Source of the DNA: Bacteroidia bacterium
GTDB lineage: Bacteria > Bacteroidota > Bacteroidia > Chitinophagales > JAUHXS01
DNA: 64,000 nucleotides
Direction of reading: 5' to 3'
NCBI GenBank assembly: GCA_030426955.1
Contig: JAUHXS010000010.1
Location: 54,036-118,035 of the forward strand
In this document: positions 45,606 to 55,090 of the stretch, in pieces
Layout of the letters: each line of letters begins with the position of its first letter
Position numbering within the stretch: the stretch's first letter is position 1
The notes under the pieces: model-generated
What the model was told of the DNA's origin: nothing
Databases searched by the model: none
The model's input: only the letters and a program-made list of their open reading frames with translations
Program-made: the position numbers and the translations under genes

Positions 45606-47357
45606 ATGACAGAAAAAGAAAAAAAATATCAAGAGATGTTTTTGGCTGAGGCTTTTGAAAGCCAAGAAGAGCTAAACAATCTGTTTGTTCAATTCGAAAA
45701 GGATCATGATAATGAAGATACTATAGAAACTATCTTCAGGATTACTCACACAATGAAAGGAAATGCTATGGGCTTAGGGTACGATGGCATTGCCAAACTA
45801 AGCCACCTTTTAGAAGAAATCTTTGGTCATATTAAGCAAAAAAATATAACAGTCGATCAAGAACTGTATGATGGTCTTTTTAAGGCGAATGATAAGCTAC
45901 AGCAGTTACTTTTCGGATTAAAAGATGATAAAAAAGTTACTTATCAAGGCATCAAGACAAAACTAGAGGTCATGCTTAAAAAAAAGCTAGAAGACAGTAA
46001 TGGTAATGAAGGCGAAAAAGAAGAAGCTCCCCCTAGTCCATCAGCTCCAGTTGAAGATACAGCAGCAGAAGAAGCAACTCCTGAAAGTGAAGTAAAAGAA
46101 GAGGCAGATACTGAGGATAAAAAAAGTACTATTGTATTTTCAGATCAGATTAGTATTCCTATCAGCAAATTAGATGGCCTTTTAAACCTTGTTGGAGAAC
46201 TCATTATTGAAAAGGACAGCATTATTGCAAAAAATAATGGGAGTAGTGGTCATAATTTTAGTATGCTCCATCGAATCACATCTGACTTGCAATATGGAAT
46301 AATGAATATTAGGTTGATACAAGTTGGCTTTCTGTTTAACAAGTTTAATAGAGTAATTAGAGATGTATCGGCAATTGAACAAAAAGAAGTAGAGTTAGAA
46401 CTAGAAGGAACTAACATTGAAATAGATCGTAATATCTTAAAAATCATGAGTGACTCTTTGGTGCACTTAGTTAGGAATGCGGTAAGTCATGGGATTGAAT
46501 CAAAAGAAGAGAGAGCAAAAACAAATAAAAAACAAAAAGGAAAGGTCTATTTAAGAGCAAAAAATGAAAAGGATACCGTAATTATTGAAGTAAGTGACGA
46601 TGGTGCAGGCATTGATGCTGAAAAGATAAAAAAGAAAGCAATAGAAAAGAACGTTATCTCAAAGGAGATTGCCGAGCAAATGAATAAGCACGAAATATTA
46701 AACTGTGTTTTTGAACCTGGCTTTTCAACCTCAGATGAGGTCACAGCAGTTTCTGGGCGAGGCGTAGGAATGGATGTTGTCAAACGTGCTGCCGAATCAA
46801 TTGGTGGTAGAGTAGAAATTTCTTCAGAACTAGGTAAGGGAACGACAACTACTATGTTCTTACCCAGCTCAATGGCAGTTAAAGGAGCATTATTGTTTAA
46901 TCTGTTCGATCAAGTTTTTGCAGTTGCCCTATCTTATACCGAAGCAGTTGTCTCCTATAATAAGGAACAAATTCGAAAAACAAGTAGTGGATTAATAACA
47001 AGTTATTTGAACAAACCCATCTCCTTGATTTTTATTAGAGACATCTTTCAAATGGAGGATCAGTCAATGGATCAAAAAATCGATACTCGATATACACGTT
47101 TCGATCAATTGCCTGAAGACAAGAAGATCGATACACTTATAGTTAACCACAACAATAAAATGTTTGGGCTAGTAGTCGATAAATTTTTACAGCAAAAAGA
47201 AATTGTAGAAAAGAAATTGGAAAAGCCTTTAGATAGCAATCCCCTTCTGAGCGGAGCGACCATCATGGGAAATGGAAATGTTTGTCTGGTTATGGATGTG
47301 GCATCCATCTCAAACATTTTGAGCAAGGAATTGATAAGAGAAAAAGTTGTACTGTAA
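45606..47357 (+). CDS. cheA: CheA histidine kinase
   Basis: A 583-residue CheA. The HPt (P1) domain has the phospho-accepting His48 in RITHTMKGNAMG. An acidic low-complexity linker (about 130-175) replaces a clear P2 domain. Then dimerisation P3 (ISKLDGLLNLVGELIIEKD) and the ATPase with N box HLVRNAVSHGIE, G1 DDGAGID and G2 GRGVGMDVVKRAAESIGGRVEI. The C-terminal P5 is CheW-like. Lack of P2 implies that CheY/CheB dock elsewhere. It lies four bases after cheB. Confidence 0.95.
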   Translation: MTEKEKKYQEMFLAEAFESQEELNNLFVQFEKDHDNEDTIETIFRITHTMKGNAMGLGYDGIAKLSHLLEEIFGHIKQKNITVDQELYDGLFKANDKLQQLLFGLKDDKKVTYQGIKTKLEVMLKKKLEDSNGNEGEKEEAPPSPSAPVEDTAAEEATPESEVKEEADTEDKKSTIVFSDQISIPISKLDGLLNLVGELIIEKDSIIAKNNGSSGHNFSMLHRITSDLQYGIMNIRLIQVGFLFNKFNRVIRDVSAIEQKEVELELEGTNIEIDRNILKIMSDSLVHLVRNAVSHGIESKEERAKTNKKQKGKVYLRAKNEKDTVIIEVSDDGAGIDAEKIKKKAIEKNVISKEIAEQMNKHEILNCVFEPGFSTSDEVTAVSGRGVGMDVVKRAAESIGGRVEISSELGKGTTTTMFLPSSMAVKGALLFNLFDQVFAVALSYTEAVVSYNKEQIRKTSSGLITSYLNKPISLIFIRDIFQMEDQSMDQKIDTRYTRFDQLPEDKKIDTLIVNHNNKMFGLVVDKFLQQKEIVEKKLEKPLDSNPLLSGATIMGNGNVCLVMDVASISNILSKELIREKVVL

Positions 47358-47367
47358 ACTATTTTAG

Positions 47368-47994
47368 ATGATAACGCTTAATTCAACTGAACAAGACGTA
47401 CTGAGAGAAATTGCAAATATTGGTTTATCCAAATCTGCAGACGCACTGTCCTTTTTTGTAAAAGAACGCGTACTCATAGAAGACATCAAAATCTCTATCG
47501 GGAATCCTTCTAGCTTACCCAAGTTCTCAAGGACCAAGGCTGAAAAGCTATATATTCTAGAAACCTTGCTTAAAGGAGAAATGAAAGGAGGCTGTTATTT
47601 AGTATTTGACCCCAGTGAGGTTTCTTTGTTGAATAAAATCTGTATCCCAAACTCCATGGCCAACTCTCAGGCAAACGATTCAATTACTCACGAAATATTA
47701 TTGGAAATTGATAACATTGTTTCCGCATCAGTTATAACTCAGTTTTCCAATTTGCTTCAATTAAAAATATATGGGCATGTACCTAAGATGATGAGGTGGA
47801 ATAGCAACGAAGTTGATAAAAATCTACTAGCCGTTGCTAAAGAGTTTGATGCAGAGGGCATTTTACGGATCAGCACAACTTTTAGAGTTGAAAAATCAAA
47901 GATTTCTCCTGAATTTATATGGATTTTAGACAATCACTTTTTAGATAAGGTCAAAGAGTTCAGTGGCTCATTGGCTGATAAGCTTATAAAGTAA
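47368..47994 (+). CDS. CheC-like phosphatase
   Basis: A 208-residue protein of the CheC/CheX/FliY type that dephosphorylates CheY-P. The paired active-site motifs (E-x-x-N) appear twice: VLREIANIGLSKSADALS and HEILLEIDNIVSASVITQF. A proline region KIYGHVPKM follows the second one. It replaces CheZ as the signal terminator of the pathway. It lies ten bases after cheA and four before cheR. Confidence 0.85.
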   Translation: MITLNSTEQDVLREIANIGLSKSADALSFFVKERVLIEDIKISIGNPSSLPKFSRTKAEKLYILETLLKGEMKGGCYLVFDPSEVSLLNKICIPNSMANSQANDSITHEILLEIDNIVSASVITQFSNLLQLKIYGHVPKMMRWNSNEVDKNLLAVAKEFDAEGILRISTTFRVEKSKISPEFIWILDNHFLDKVKEFSGSLADKLIK

Positions 47995-47997
47995 AAA

Positions 47998-48834
47998 ATG
48001 TCATCTACCAAGGATATAATAACGATAGAAGAGCTGGAGTCACTGACTAATGTTATTAAAGTAAAGTATGGTATTGATTTTACTAATTATGAGAAAAAAT
48101 CATTACAACGTGGATTTGCAAGGCTGATTCGAAAAAACAACATGGATTCAGTCTTAGATCTGTGGACAAAGATAATGCGCGATAGAGATTTTTTAATAAG
48201 CAACATAGATGAATTATTAATTAATCTAACTGAAATATTCAGGAATCCAGACCTTTGGATATTTTTAAGAGATACCTTATTACCCTCCTTCCCAAAAGAA
48301 GAGAAACTTAAAATTTGGCATGCAGGCTGTTCCACTGGAGAAGAAGCATATACCATGGCTTTTGTATTAAAAAATCTAGACCGACTAAAGCAGACAGATA
48401 TTTTAGCAACAGATTTGAGTAAATCAGCATTGACAAAGGCCATTAAAGGAGACTATTCTAAAATATTAATGACCAAATATTTTAGAACTTTCAAGGCTAG
48501 TTTTTCAAATGCAAAACTTGAAGATATATTCAAAATCAATGATAAATCAATTAGCATCATTGACGACCTAAAGCAAAACATTCATTTTAAGCAACATAAC
48601 CTTGTATCCGAAAATATAAATCAAAAATTCGATGTCATTTTTTGCAGAAATGTAATGATATACTTTGATGATCCTCTAAAAACGAAAGTATTAAAGCTAT
48701 TTTTTGATAGTTTAAATAAAGGCGGGTATTTAATTGTCGGATATTATGACATGCTTCCCACTGCAACAAGGAGCCTCTTTGAAGTATACAATCAAAGCAA
48801 ACGTATATATAGGAAGATATCAGAAGAAACTTAA
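47998..48834 (+). CDS. cheR: CheR protein-glutamate O-methyltransferase
   Basis: A 278-residue CheR with the N-terminal helical domain (EELESLTNVIKVKYGIDF...LQRGFARLIRK) and the SAM-binding domain (IWHAGCSTGEEAYTMAF; ILATDLSKSAL; FDVIFCRNVMIYFD). It methylates the receptor using S-adenosylmethionine, opposite to CheB. The gene follows cheC closely. Confidence 0.95.
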   Translation: MSSTKDIITIEELESLTNVIKVKYGIDFTNYEKKSLQRGFARLIRKNNMDSVLDLWTKIMRDRDFLISNIDELLINLTEIFRNPDLWIFLRDTLLPSFPKEEKLKIWHAGCSTGEEAYTMAFVLKNLDRLKQTDILATDLSKSALTKAIKGDYSKILMTKYFRTFKASFSNAKLEDIFKINDKSISIIDDLKQNIHFKQHNLVSENINQKFDVIFCRNVMIYFDDPLKTKVLKLFFDSLNKGGYLIVGYYDMLPTATRSLFEVYNQSKRIYRKISEET

Positions 48835-48859
48835 CATTACTGAACAAAATTTAATACAA

Positions 48860-49828
48860 TTGTCTGAAAAAAAAATCATCAAAGAAGATTCAAACAAAGT
48901 ACAAGCGCTTGAAAAAGAACTTGCATTAATGAAGCAACAAATTCAGGAATTTTCTGAAACTCAAGATCATTTAGTCCAAGCAACATTTCGTGAACGAGAA
49001 ATGAAAAAAACGCTGGTAAATACATTAAAAGAGTTGCAGGACAGCAAAAAGCTTATAGAAACTCAAAACAAAAAAATTTCTGAGAGCATTCAATATGCCC
49101 AGAGGATACAACAATCAATCATTCCGAGTAGTGATCTAATAAAAAAGTTCTTGCCCGAGTCCTTCATTTTATACAGACCCAAGGATGTAGTAAGTGGCGA
49201 TTTCCCTTGGTTTTTTGAAAAAGGAGATGACATATATATTGCAGCTGTAGACTGTACTGGTCATGGCGTACCAGGCGCTATGCTATCCCTCATAGGATGT
49301 TTCCTTTTAAATGAAATCAATAGTCATGCTTATAGTTTGAATCCTAATGAAATTTTGGACTTATTGCATACCAAGGTTATACATACTCTAAAACAGCATG
49401 GAGATAATATACAATCAACAGATGGAATGGATATCGCACTTTGCAAAATCAACCTAAAAGAAAACGAAGTCCAATTCTCAGGGGCTTATAGACCGCTATA
49501 TTTGGTAAAAGGAGATATGCTGGAACAGTTTAAAGGAGATCGTAAATCCATTGGTGGACGAGATATAAAAAAAGAAATAAAATTCACGAACCATCAGTTC
49601 AAAGTTCAAAAGGGCGATACCTTGTACTTTTTCTCTGATGGACTTCCTGATCAATTTGGAGGATCTGAAGAATTAAAATACGGTCCCAAAAGAATTAGAG
49701 ATCTAGTTGTTCAGCACAGCAAAAAGGAAATGAATGCTATTTACAACTTGCTTGAACAGGACTTATCACAGTGGCAAGGAGATGGCCCTCAAATTGATGA
49801 TATTCTCTTATTTGGAATTAGATTTTAA
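48860..49828 (+). CDS. SpoIIE/PP2C-type Ser/Thr phosphatase with N-terminal coiled coil
   Basis: A protein of about 322 residues. The track start (48734) would overlap cheR by 101 bases and is unlikely; TTG 48860 or ATG 48929 is better. The N-terminal ~90 residues form a coiled coil (VQALEKELALMKQQIQEF), followed by ISESIQYAQRIQQSIIP. The PP2C_SIG catalytic domain has RPKDVVSGDFPWF (Asp metal ligand), AAVDCTGHGVPGAMLSLI, and TLYFFSDGLPDQFGG near the end. It is the last gene of the operon, suggesting the chemosensory signal reaches a phosphatase-type output. Confidence 0.85.
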   Translation: MSEKKIIKEDSNKVQALEKELALMKQQIQEFSETQDHLVQATFREREMKKTLVNTLKELQDSKKLIETQNKKISESIQYAQRIQQSIIPSSDLIKKFLPESFILYRPKDVVSGDFPWFFEKGDDIYIAAVDCTGHGVPGAMLSLIGCFLLNEINSHAYSLNPNEILDLLHTKVIHTLKQHGDNIQSTDGMDIALCKINLKENEVQFSGAYRPLYLVKGDMLEQFKGDRKSIGGRDIKKEIKFTNHQFKVQKGDTLYFFSDGLPDQFGGSEELKYGPKRIRDLVVQHSKKEMNAIYNLLEQDLSQWQGDGPQIDDILLFGIRF

Positions 49829-49935
49829 TTCCAAATTGCAACTAATTAAAGGAATTTAAAATCAAGTCTTGAGACAAATTCAAAGTCTCCTAATACAGTA
49901 ATCTAGACACTTCGTGTTTATACTATTGAGTAATA

Positions 49936-49996
49936 TTGTATTTAACATCCTTTAACATTTCAACCCTGTATTAATCGAAAGATAACAAGTATATTT
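49936..49996. repeat. Direct repeat copy B with a truncated hydrolase 5' end
   Basis: A 61-bp copy of the sequence at 41317-41378 (one T fewer). On the minus strand it still encodes MLKDVKYN, the first seven residues of the hydrolase, after which the sequence diverges. At its right end the word TATATTTG (49990-49997) is a good -7 element for the amidohydrolase gene downstream. Confidence 0.85.
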
Positions 49997-50020
49997 GTTT
50001 TTTAGCATTATCCCTTAGTT

Positions 50021-53000
50021 ATGAAAAAAGCACTCATCGCATTATTATTTATCGCAACGTTTTTCCAACCATTTGCGCAAACTACTTTTCCCGTCAATGG
50101 TACGCACGACCAGAGAGAAGGGAAGTACGCTTTTATTAATTCAACAATATATAAAGACTACCAAACGAAGCTGGAGAATGCCACACTTATTATCAACGAT
50201 GGCAAAGTTGAAGCAATAGGTCAAAACCTAAACATACCCAAAGGAACTATAATCAAAGACCTCAAAGGGAAATTTATCTACCCATCGTTTATCGAACTAG
50301 ATTCAGATTATGGTATTTCTCCCAAAAAGCAAAATAGATCTAAAGGCAGGCATGCACAACAGCAAATCTCTAAAATAGATGGAGCATATAACTGGAATGA
50401 AGCTATCACACCAGAATTTAACGCACATAATGAATTTACCGTAAATGATGGGGCAGCAAAAAAGTTACGAACGATTGGCTTTGGAGCTGTACTTGCTCAT
50501 CGAAAAGATGGCATTGCTAGAGGAACAGGAGTGGTTGCAACGCTCTCAAATAAAAATGAACACGAGGTTGTAGTGAAAGAAATAGCGAGTAGTCATTTAT
50601 CTTTCAACAAAGGCACCTCACCTCAAGCTTATCCCGGTTCACTTATGGGTGCAATAGCATTAATTAAGCAAACACAATACGATGCAGATTGGTATGCCAA
50701 AACTCATGAGGAAACTAATCTCTCACTAGAGGCATGGAACAATAATAAAAAGCTACCTCAAATATTTGAAACAAGAGATCGCTTAGAGGTTTTAAGGGCT
50801 GACAAATTAGGAGATGAGCTAGGCGTGCAATATGTCTTCAAGACAAATGGCGATGATTACCAAAGAGTAGAAGCTATAAAAAGTACAAACGGCAAGTTGA
50901 TTATTCCGATAGACTTTCCTAAAGCTTATGATGTTCATGATCCTTATGATGCAATGAGTGTTGATCTTTCACAATTAAAACATTGGGAAATGGCTCCTGC
51001 TAATCCTGCAATTTTAGAAAAGAATGGTATCGACTTTGCTATTACTGCAAAAAATATGAGTTCAAAAGATTTTTTGGGGAATTTGCGAAAGGCCAACCTA
51101 TGCGGCTTGAGCAGACTGCAAGCATTAAAGTCGCTCACTAAAATTCCTGCAGATATAGCTGGTGTTAGTGATCAATTAGGAAGTTTGGAAAAGGGGAAGA
51201 TTGCCAACTTCTTTGTTTCCACCTTAGATATTTTTGAACCCGAAGCCTTGATAGCTGAAAACTGGGTAAATGGTGAGCAGTACGTCATCACAGAAAAAGC
51301 TGATGCTGACCTCAGAGGCACTTATGATCTCCTAGTTGACAGTAGAAAATACAAATTTGTAATTGGAGGAGGGCTTGAAAAGCCAAAATTTAACATAATG
51401 TTAGAAGATAGCAGTAAGATAAAAGTAGATGCAAAGATCATGAGCAACTTAATTACACTTAATTATAAAGAAAGCAAAAAGGATACTTTACAAACGAGGT
51501 TGAGTGGAACCATTGGTGAAAGTAAGCTTGAGGGTAAAGGGCAAGCAGTTGATGGGAGTTGGATTTCCTGGAATGCAGTTAAAGTTTCAGATGAGTTTGA
51601 TGAAAAGAAAAAGAAGAACAAAGATAAAGAGCCTAATTATGGCGAAGTTACTTATCCATTTTTGCCTTATGGTTGGACGTCAAAGCCGGAAGCTCAGACA
51701 GTACTTTTTAAAAATGCAACTGTTTGGACCAATGAAGAGGACGGTATCTTGGAATCAACAGATGTGTTGATTAAAAATGGAAAAATTTCGAAAGTAGGGA
51801 AAGGGCTTTCTGCTGAAGGGGGCATAACTGTTGATGCAACGGGGAAACACATTACTTGCGGCATCATCGACGAGCATTCTCACATTGCTATTTCAAGAGG
51901 AGTTAACGAATGTACACAAGCGGTAACTGCAGAAGTAAGCATTGGAGATGTTATCAACTCAGAAGATATTAACATTTACAGGCAGCTATCCGGTGGTGTA
52001 GTTGCTTCTCAACTTTTACATGGATCGTGTAATCCTGTAGGAGGAAGATCTGGAATTATAAAATTACGCTGGGGCTTTACGCCTGAAGAAATGAAAATCA
52101 AAGATGCAGACGGTTTTATCAAGTTTGCATTGGGAGAAAATGTAAAACGTTCCAACTTTGGAGATCATGCCGTTGAACGATTTCCTCAAACAAGAATGGG
52201 CGTGGAACAAGTTTACATGGATGCCTTCACGAGAGCGAGGGAGTATGAGCAAGAATGGACTTCCTACAATAAAATGTCTAAAAAAGACAAAGCAAAAAAG
52301 GGTGCCCCAAGAAGAGATTTAGAACTAGAAGTGCTTTTAGAAATTATCAATTCCAAGAGATTTGTATCCTGTCATTCTTATGTTCAAAGTGAAATCAACA
52401 TGCTGATGAAAATCGCGGAACAATTCGACTTTCGAATTAATACATTTACACACATTTTGGAAGGGTATAAAGTTGCCGATAAGATGAAAGCACATGGTGT
52501 TGCGGGCTCTACCTTCTCAGACTGGTGGGCATATAAATATGAAGTGATTGATGCAATTCCTTATAATGGAGCTATCATGCATGAACAAGGTGTATTGACA
52601 GGTTTTAACTCAGATGATGCAGAAATGGGAAGAAGGCTGAATCAGGAAGCAGCAAAGGCAGTAAAATATGGTGGTGTATCAGAAGAAGAAGCCTGGAAGT
52701 TTGTTACCCTTAATCCTGCTAAGATGTTGCACTTAGATGACCATATGGGAAGCATCAAAGTTGGCAAAGATGCAGATATTGTGCTTTGGAGCGATCATCC
52801 ACTATCTATCTATGCTAAAGCAGAGCAAACTTATATAGATGGCATGAAACTGTTTGATCGAGCAGAAGATCTTGAGAAGAGAAAACAAATTCAAGAGGAA
52901 CGCAATCGAATAGTTCAAAAAATGCTTTTAGCTATAGAAAATGGAGAGCCGACACAAAAGCCTAAGAAGAAAAAGGAAAAACTATATCATTGCGATGACG

Positions 53001-53032
53001 GGGAAGATGAAATTTGCGGTACGTGTGAATAG
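50021..53032 (+). CDS. Exported two-domain amidohydrolase
   Basis: A 1003-residue exported protein (signal peptide MKKALIALLFIATFFQPFAQ). The N-terminal half is a degenerate amidohydrolase-like domain (KFIYPSFIELDSDYG lacks the HxH metal motif). The C-terminal half (from about 560) is a full amidohydrolase with HSH in GIIDEHSHIA, further His in SCHSYVQ and NTFTHILEG, and Asp in GFNSDDAE. It ends with Lys-rich EKLYHCDDGEDEICGTCE. It is likely a periplasmic imidazolonepropionase- or peptidase-like enzyme; the substrate is unknown. The second gene of the pair follows. Confidence 0.88.
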   Translation: MKKALIALLFIATFFQPFAQTTFPVNGTHDQREGKYAFINSTIYKDYQTKLENATLIINDGKVEAIGQNLNIPKGTIIKDLKGKFIYPSFIELDSDYGISPKKQNRSKGRHAQQQISKIDGAYNWNEAITPEFNAHNEFTVNDGAAKKLRTIGFGAVLAHRKDGIARGTGVVATLSNKNEHEVVVKEIASSHLSFNKGTSPQAYPGSLMGAIALIKQTQYDADWYAKTHEETNLSLEAWNNNKKLPQIFETRDRLEVLRADKLGDELGVQYVFKTNGDDYQRVEAIKSTNGKLIIPIDFPKAYDVHDPYDAMSVDLSQLKHWEMAPANPAILEKNGIDFAITAKNMSSKDFLGNLRKANLCGLSRLQALKSLTKIPADIAGVSDQLGSLEKGKIANFFVSTLDIFEPEALIAENWVNGEQYVITEKADADLRGTYDLLVDSRKYKFVIGGGLEKPKFNIMLEDSSKIKVDAKIMSNLITLNYKESKKDTLQTRLSGTIGESKLEGKGQAVDGSWISWNAVKVSDEFDEKKKKNKDKEPNYGEVTYPFLPYGWTSKPEAQTVLFKNATVWTNEEDGILESTDVLIKNGKISKVGKGLSAEGGITVDATGKHITCGIIDEHSHIAISRGVNECTQAVTAEVSIGDVINSEDINIYRQLSGGVVASQLLHGSCNPVGGRSGIIKLRWGFTPEEMKIKDADGFIKFALGENVKRSNFGDHAVERFPQTRMGVEQVYMDAFTRAREYEQEWTSYNKMSKKDKAKKGAPRRDLELEVLLEIINSKRFVSCHSYVQSEINMLMKIAEQFDFRINTFTHILEGYKVADKMKAHGVAGSTFSDWWAYKYEVIDAIPYNGAIMHEQGVLTGFNSDDAEMGRRLNQEAAKAVKYGGVSEEEAWKFVTLNPAKMLHLDDHMGSIKVGKDADIVLWSDHPLSIYAKAEQTYIDGMKLFDRAEDLEKRKQIQEERNRIVQKMLLAIENGEPTQKPKKKKEKLYHCDDGEDEICGTCE

Positions 53033-53079
53033 GTTGCAGATTAAGAGGTTTTAAGGTTAGAAAATTAAAAGATTAGATA

Positions 53080-54405
53080 ATGCTACTTGAAAAGTTTAAG
53101 ATAAATACACTTGGTTTTTTTCTTGCCATTGGCTATTGGCTATTGGCTATTAACTCAATAGCCCAAGCCTCAGTCCCTAGTCCGGGAAAGGAGCAATCTG
53201 AACCAGTACTGCTTATTGGGGCTACGGCTCATATCGGGAATGGAAAGGTCATTGAGAATGCTGCGATTAGCTTTGAAAAAGGAAAAATTACTAAAGTTGT
53301 AAGCGCTGAACAAATTACAGACAAAAGTGGTATGAAAGTAATTGACGTTTCAGGGAAGCATATCTATCCAGGGTTAATACTACCTGTAAGCACACTAGGA
53401 TTAGTGGAGATTGGAGCAGTTCGACCAACTAGAGACTTCAGAGAAGTGGGCGATTTTAAGCCTCATGTAAGATCTTTGATCGCATACAATACCGACTCAA
53501 AAGTTATTCCAACAGTTCGCTCAAATGGTATACTTTTAGCTCAAATTGTTCCACAAGGTGGTACAATACCAGGAACTTCCTCCATAGTTGAATTTGACGC
53601 GTGGAATTGGGAAGATGCTGCTTACAAAGCTGATGACGCTGTTCTTTTAAACTGGCCTGCAGTTACCGTTAATAAAGGTTGGTGGGGAGAGCCTCAAGAC
53701 GATGAACAAAATGATCAATATACACAACAAGTCAATAAAATTGTTGCCTATTTTGAAGAAGCTCAGGCGTATAGCCAAACTAGTCACAAAGAGAAGAACC
53801 TAAGATTCGAAGCAATGAAGGGTTTATTTGATAAGTCTAAAAAGCTAAACATACAAGCAAATCAATCTAGGGCTATTTCAGATGCTGTAAATACAATGTC
53901 TCGCTTTGATATCGATGTTGTCATTACGGGAGGAAGGGATAGTTGGATGGTAACTGACATTTTAAAGCAAAAAGAGGTTCCAGTTATTTACATACAGCCT
54001 CACAACCTTCCAAAGCTAAAGGAGGATGATATTGATCTACCCTATAAAACGCCAGCCTTACTTCAAAAAGCTGGAGTTAAATATTGTATTGGAATGTCTG
54101 GAAGTTGGGATCAACGGAATTTGCCTTTTAATGCTGGAACTGCTGCTGCATATGGCTTATCAAAAGAAGAAGCTTTATCTGCAATAACTTTAAATACAGC
54201 CGAAATTCTTGGCATTGATAAAACGGTAGGCTCTTTAGAAGTTGGAAAAGATGCAACTATCATTATATCAAAAGGAGATGTTTTAGATATGAGAACCAGT
54301 ATTATTGAGCAGGCTTTTGTCAGAGGAAGAGTTGTTGACTTAGATGATAAACAAAAAGCACTTTACAGAAAGTTTAGCGAGAAATACGCTTCAGAGGGTA
54401 ATTAA
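53080..54405 (+). CDS. Exported amidohydrolase-family protein, probably inactive
   Basis: A 441-residue exported amidohydrolase-like protein, similar in layout to the N-terminal half of the previous gene (GKHIYPGLILPVSTLGLVEIGA; AAYGLSKEEALSAITLNTAEILGI; GSLEVGKDATIIIS). The metal-binding HxH is absent from the first motif. Its signal peptide (LGFFLAIGYWLLAINSIAQ) is encoded by three tandem copies of a GGCTATT-type intergenic repeat. It is cotranscribed with the previous gene and probably its partner subunit. Confidence 0.8.
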   Translation: MLLEKFKINTLGFFLAIGYWLLAINSIAQASVPSPGKEQSEPVLLIGATAHIGNGKVIENAAISFEKGKITKVVSAEQITDKSGMKVIDVSGKHIYPGLILPVSTLGLVEIGAVRPTRDFREVGDFKPHVRSLIAYNTDSKVIPTVRSNGILLAQIVPQGGTIPGTSSIVEFDAWNWEDAAYKADDAVLLNWPAVTVNKGWWGEPQDDEQNDQYTQQVNKIVAYFEEAQAYSQTSHKEKNLRFEAMKGLFDKSKKLNIQANQSRAISDAVNTMSRFDIDVVITGGRDSWMVTDILKQKEVPVIYIQPHNLPKLKEDDIDLPYKTPALLQKAGVKYCIGMSGSWDQRNLPFNAGTAAAYGLSKEEALSAITLNTAEILGIDKTVGSLEVGKDATIIISKGDVLDMRTSIIEQAFVRGRVVDLDDKQKALYRKFSEKYASEGN

Positions 54406-54452
54406 ACTATTTTCTTTATTTTTACGTTATTATTTCAAGTAAAGTTTGGTTT

Positions 54453-55001
54453 ATGCAAAGAAGATACCTATATGCTTTTCTCATTTTAACCTCAGTCGTC
54501 CTCTGTAGCTTTATATTCAATCAGTATAATTATAAGATTGTTCCAAAGGCAGGAGACAAAGCAATAGATTTAGCCTATCCAAATCCTCAAGGTGAGGTTA
54601 TGGAATTATCTTCCCTTAAGAAAAAGATTGTGTTAATCGATTTTTGGGCATCTTGGTGTGGACCTTGCAGAAGAACCAATCCGTCGTTAGTAAAACTTTA
54701 TGACAAGTATAAAGACGCTAAGTTCAAGGATGCGAAAGGCTTTGAGATCTATAGTGTTTCACTAGATCGTAACAAAAAAGCCTGGGAAGCAGCTATATTA
54801 AAAGATGGTTTGGTTTGGGACTACCATGTGAGTGACTTGAAAGGCTGGAGTGCTGAAGGTGCAGCAAAATATGGCGTTCGTTCAATCCCTCAGACATTTT
54901 TAGTAGATCAGGATGGTTTTATAATCGGAAGGAATCTTCGTCACCATGACTTGGATTTTGAACTGAACAAACGTCTTAAAAAGCCACTGGGAAGCCACTA
55001 A
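54453..55001 (+). CDS. TlpA-like thioredoxin-fold protein
   Basis: A 182-residue membrane-anchored or exported thioredoxin-like protein (N-terminal hydrophobic segment YLYAFLILTSVVLCSFIF). The redox motif is WASWCGPCRRTNPSL and the cis-Pro is in RSIPQTFLVDQDG. TlpA/ResA-type proteins reduce or isomerise disulfides in the periplasm. The neighbour amidohydrolase carries several Cys near its C-terminus, but a link is not shown. Confidence 0.9.
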   Translation: MQRRYLYAFLILTSVVLCSFIFNQYNYKIVPKAGDKAIDLAYPNPQGEVMELSSLKKKIVLIDFWASWCGPCRRTNPSLVKLYDKYKDAKFKDAKGFEIYSVSLDRNKKAWEAAILKDGLVWDYHVSDLKGWSAEGAAKYGVRSIPQTFLVDQDGFIIGRNLRHHDLDFELNKRLKKPLGSH

Positions 55002-55090
55002 TTTACTGACAATTTGTCTGCCTTAGTCATTTGGCAAAGTTTTTGATAATCAATTATTGAGTTTAATCTGTAATATTTTATTCGATCGGT

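Noticed and set aside
48734-48860. PP2C gene start at 48734 as in the ORF track
   Set aside because: It would overlap cheR by 101 bases in another frame and starts at TTG; the segment is explained by cheR.
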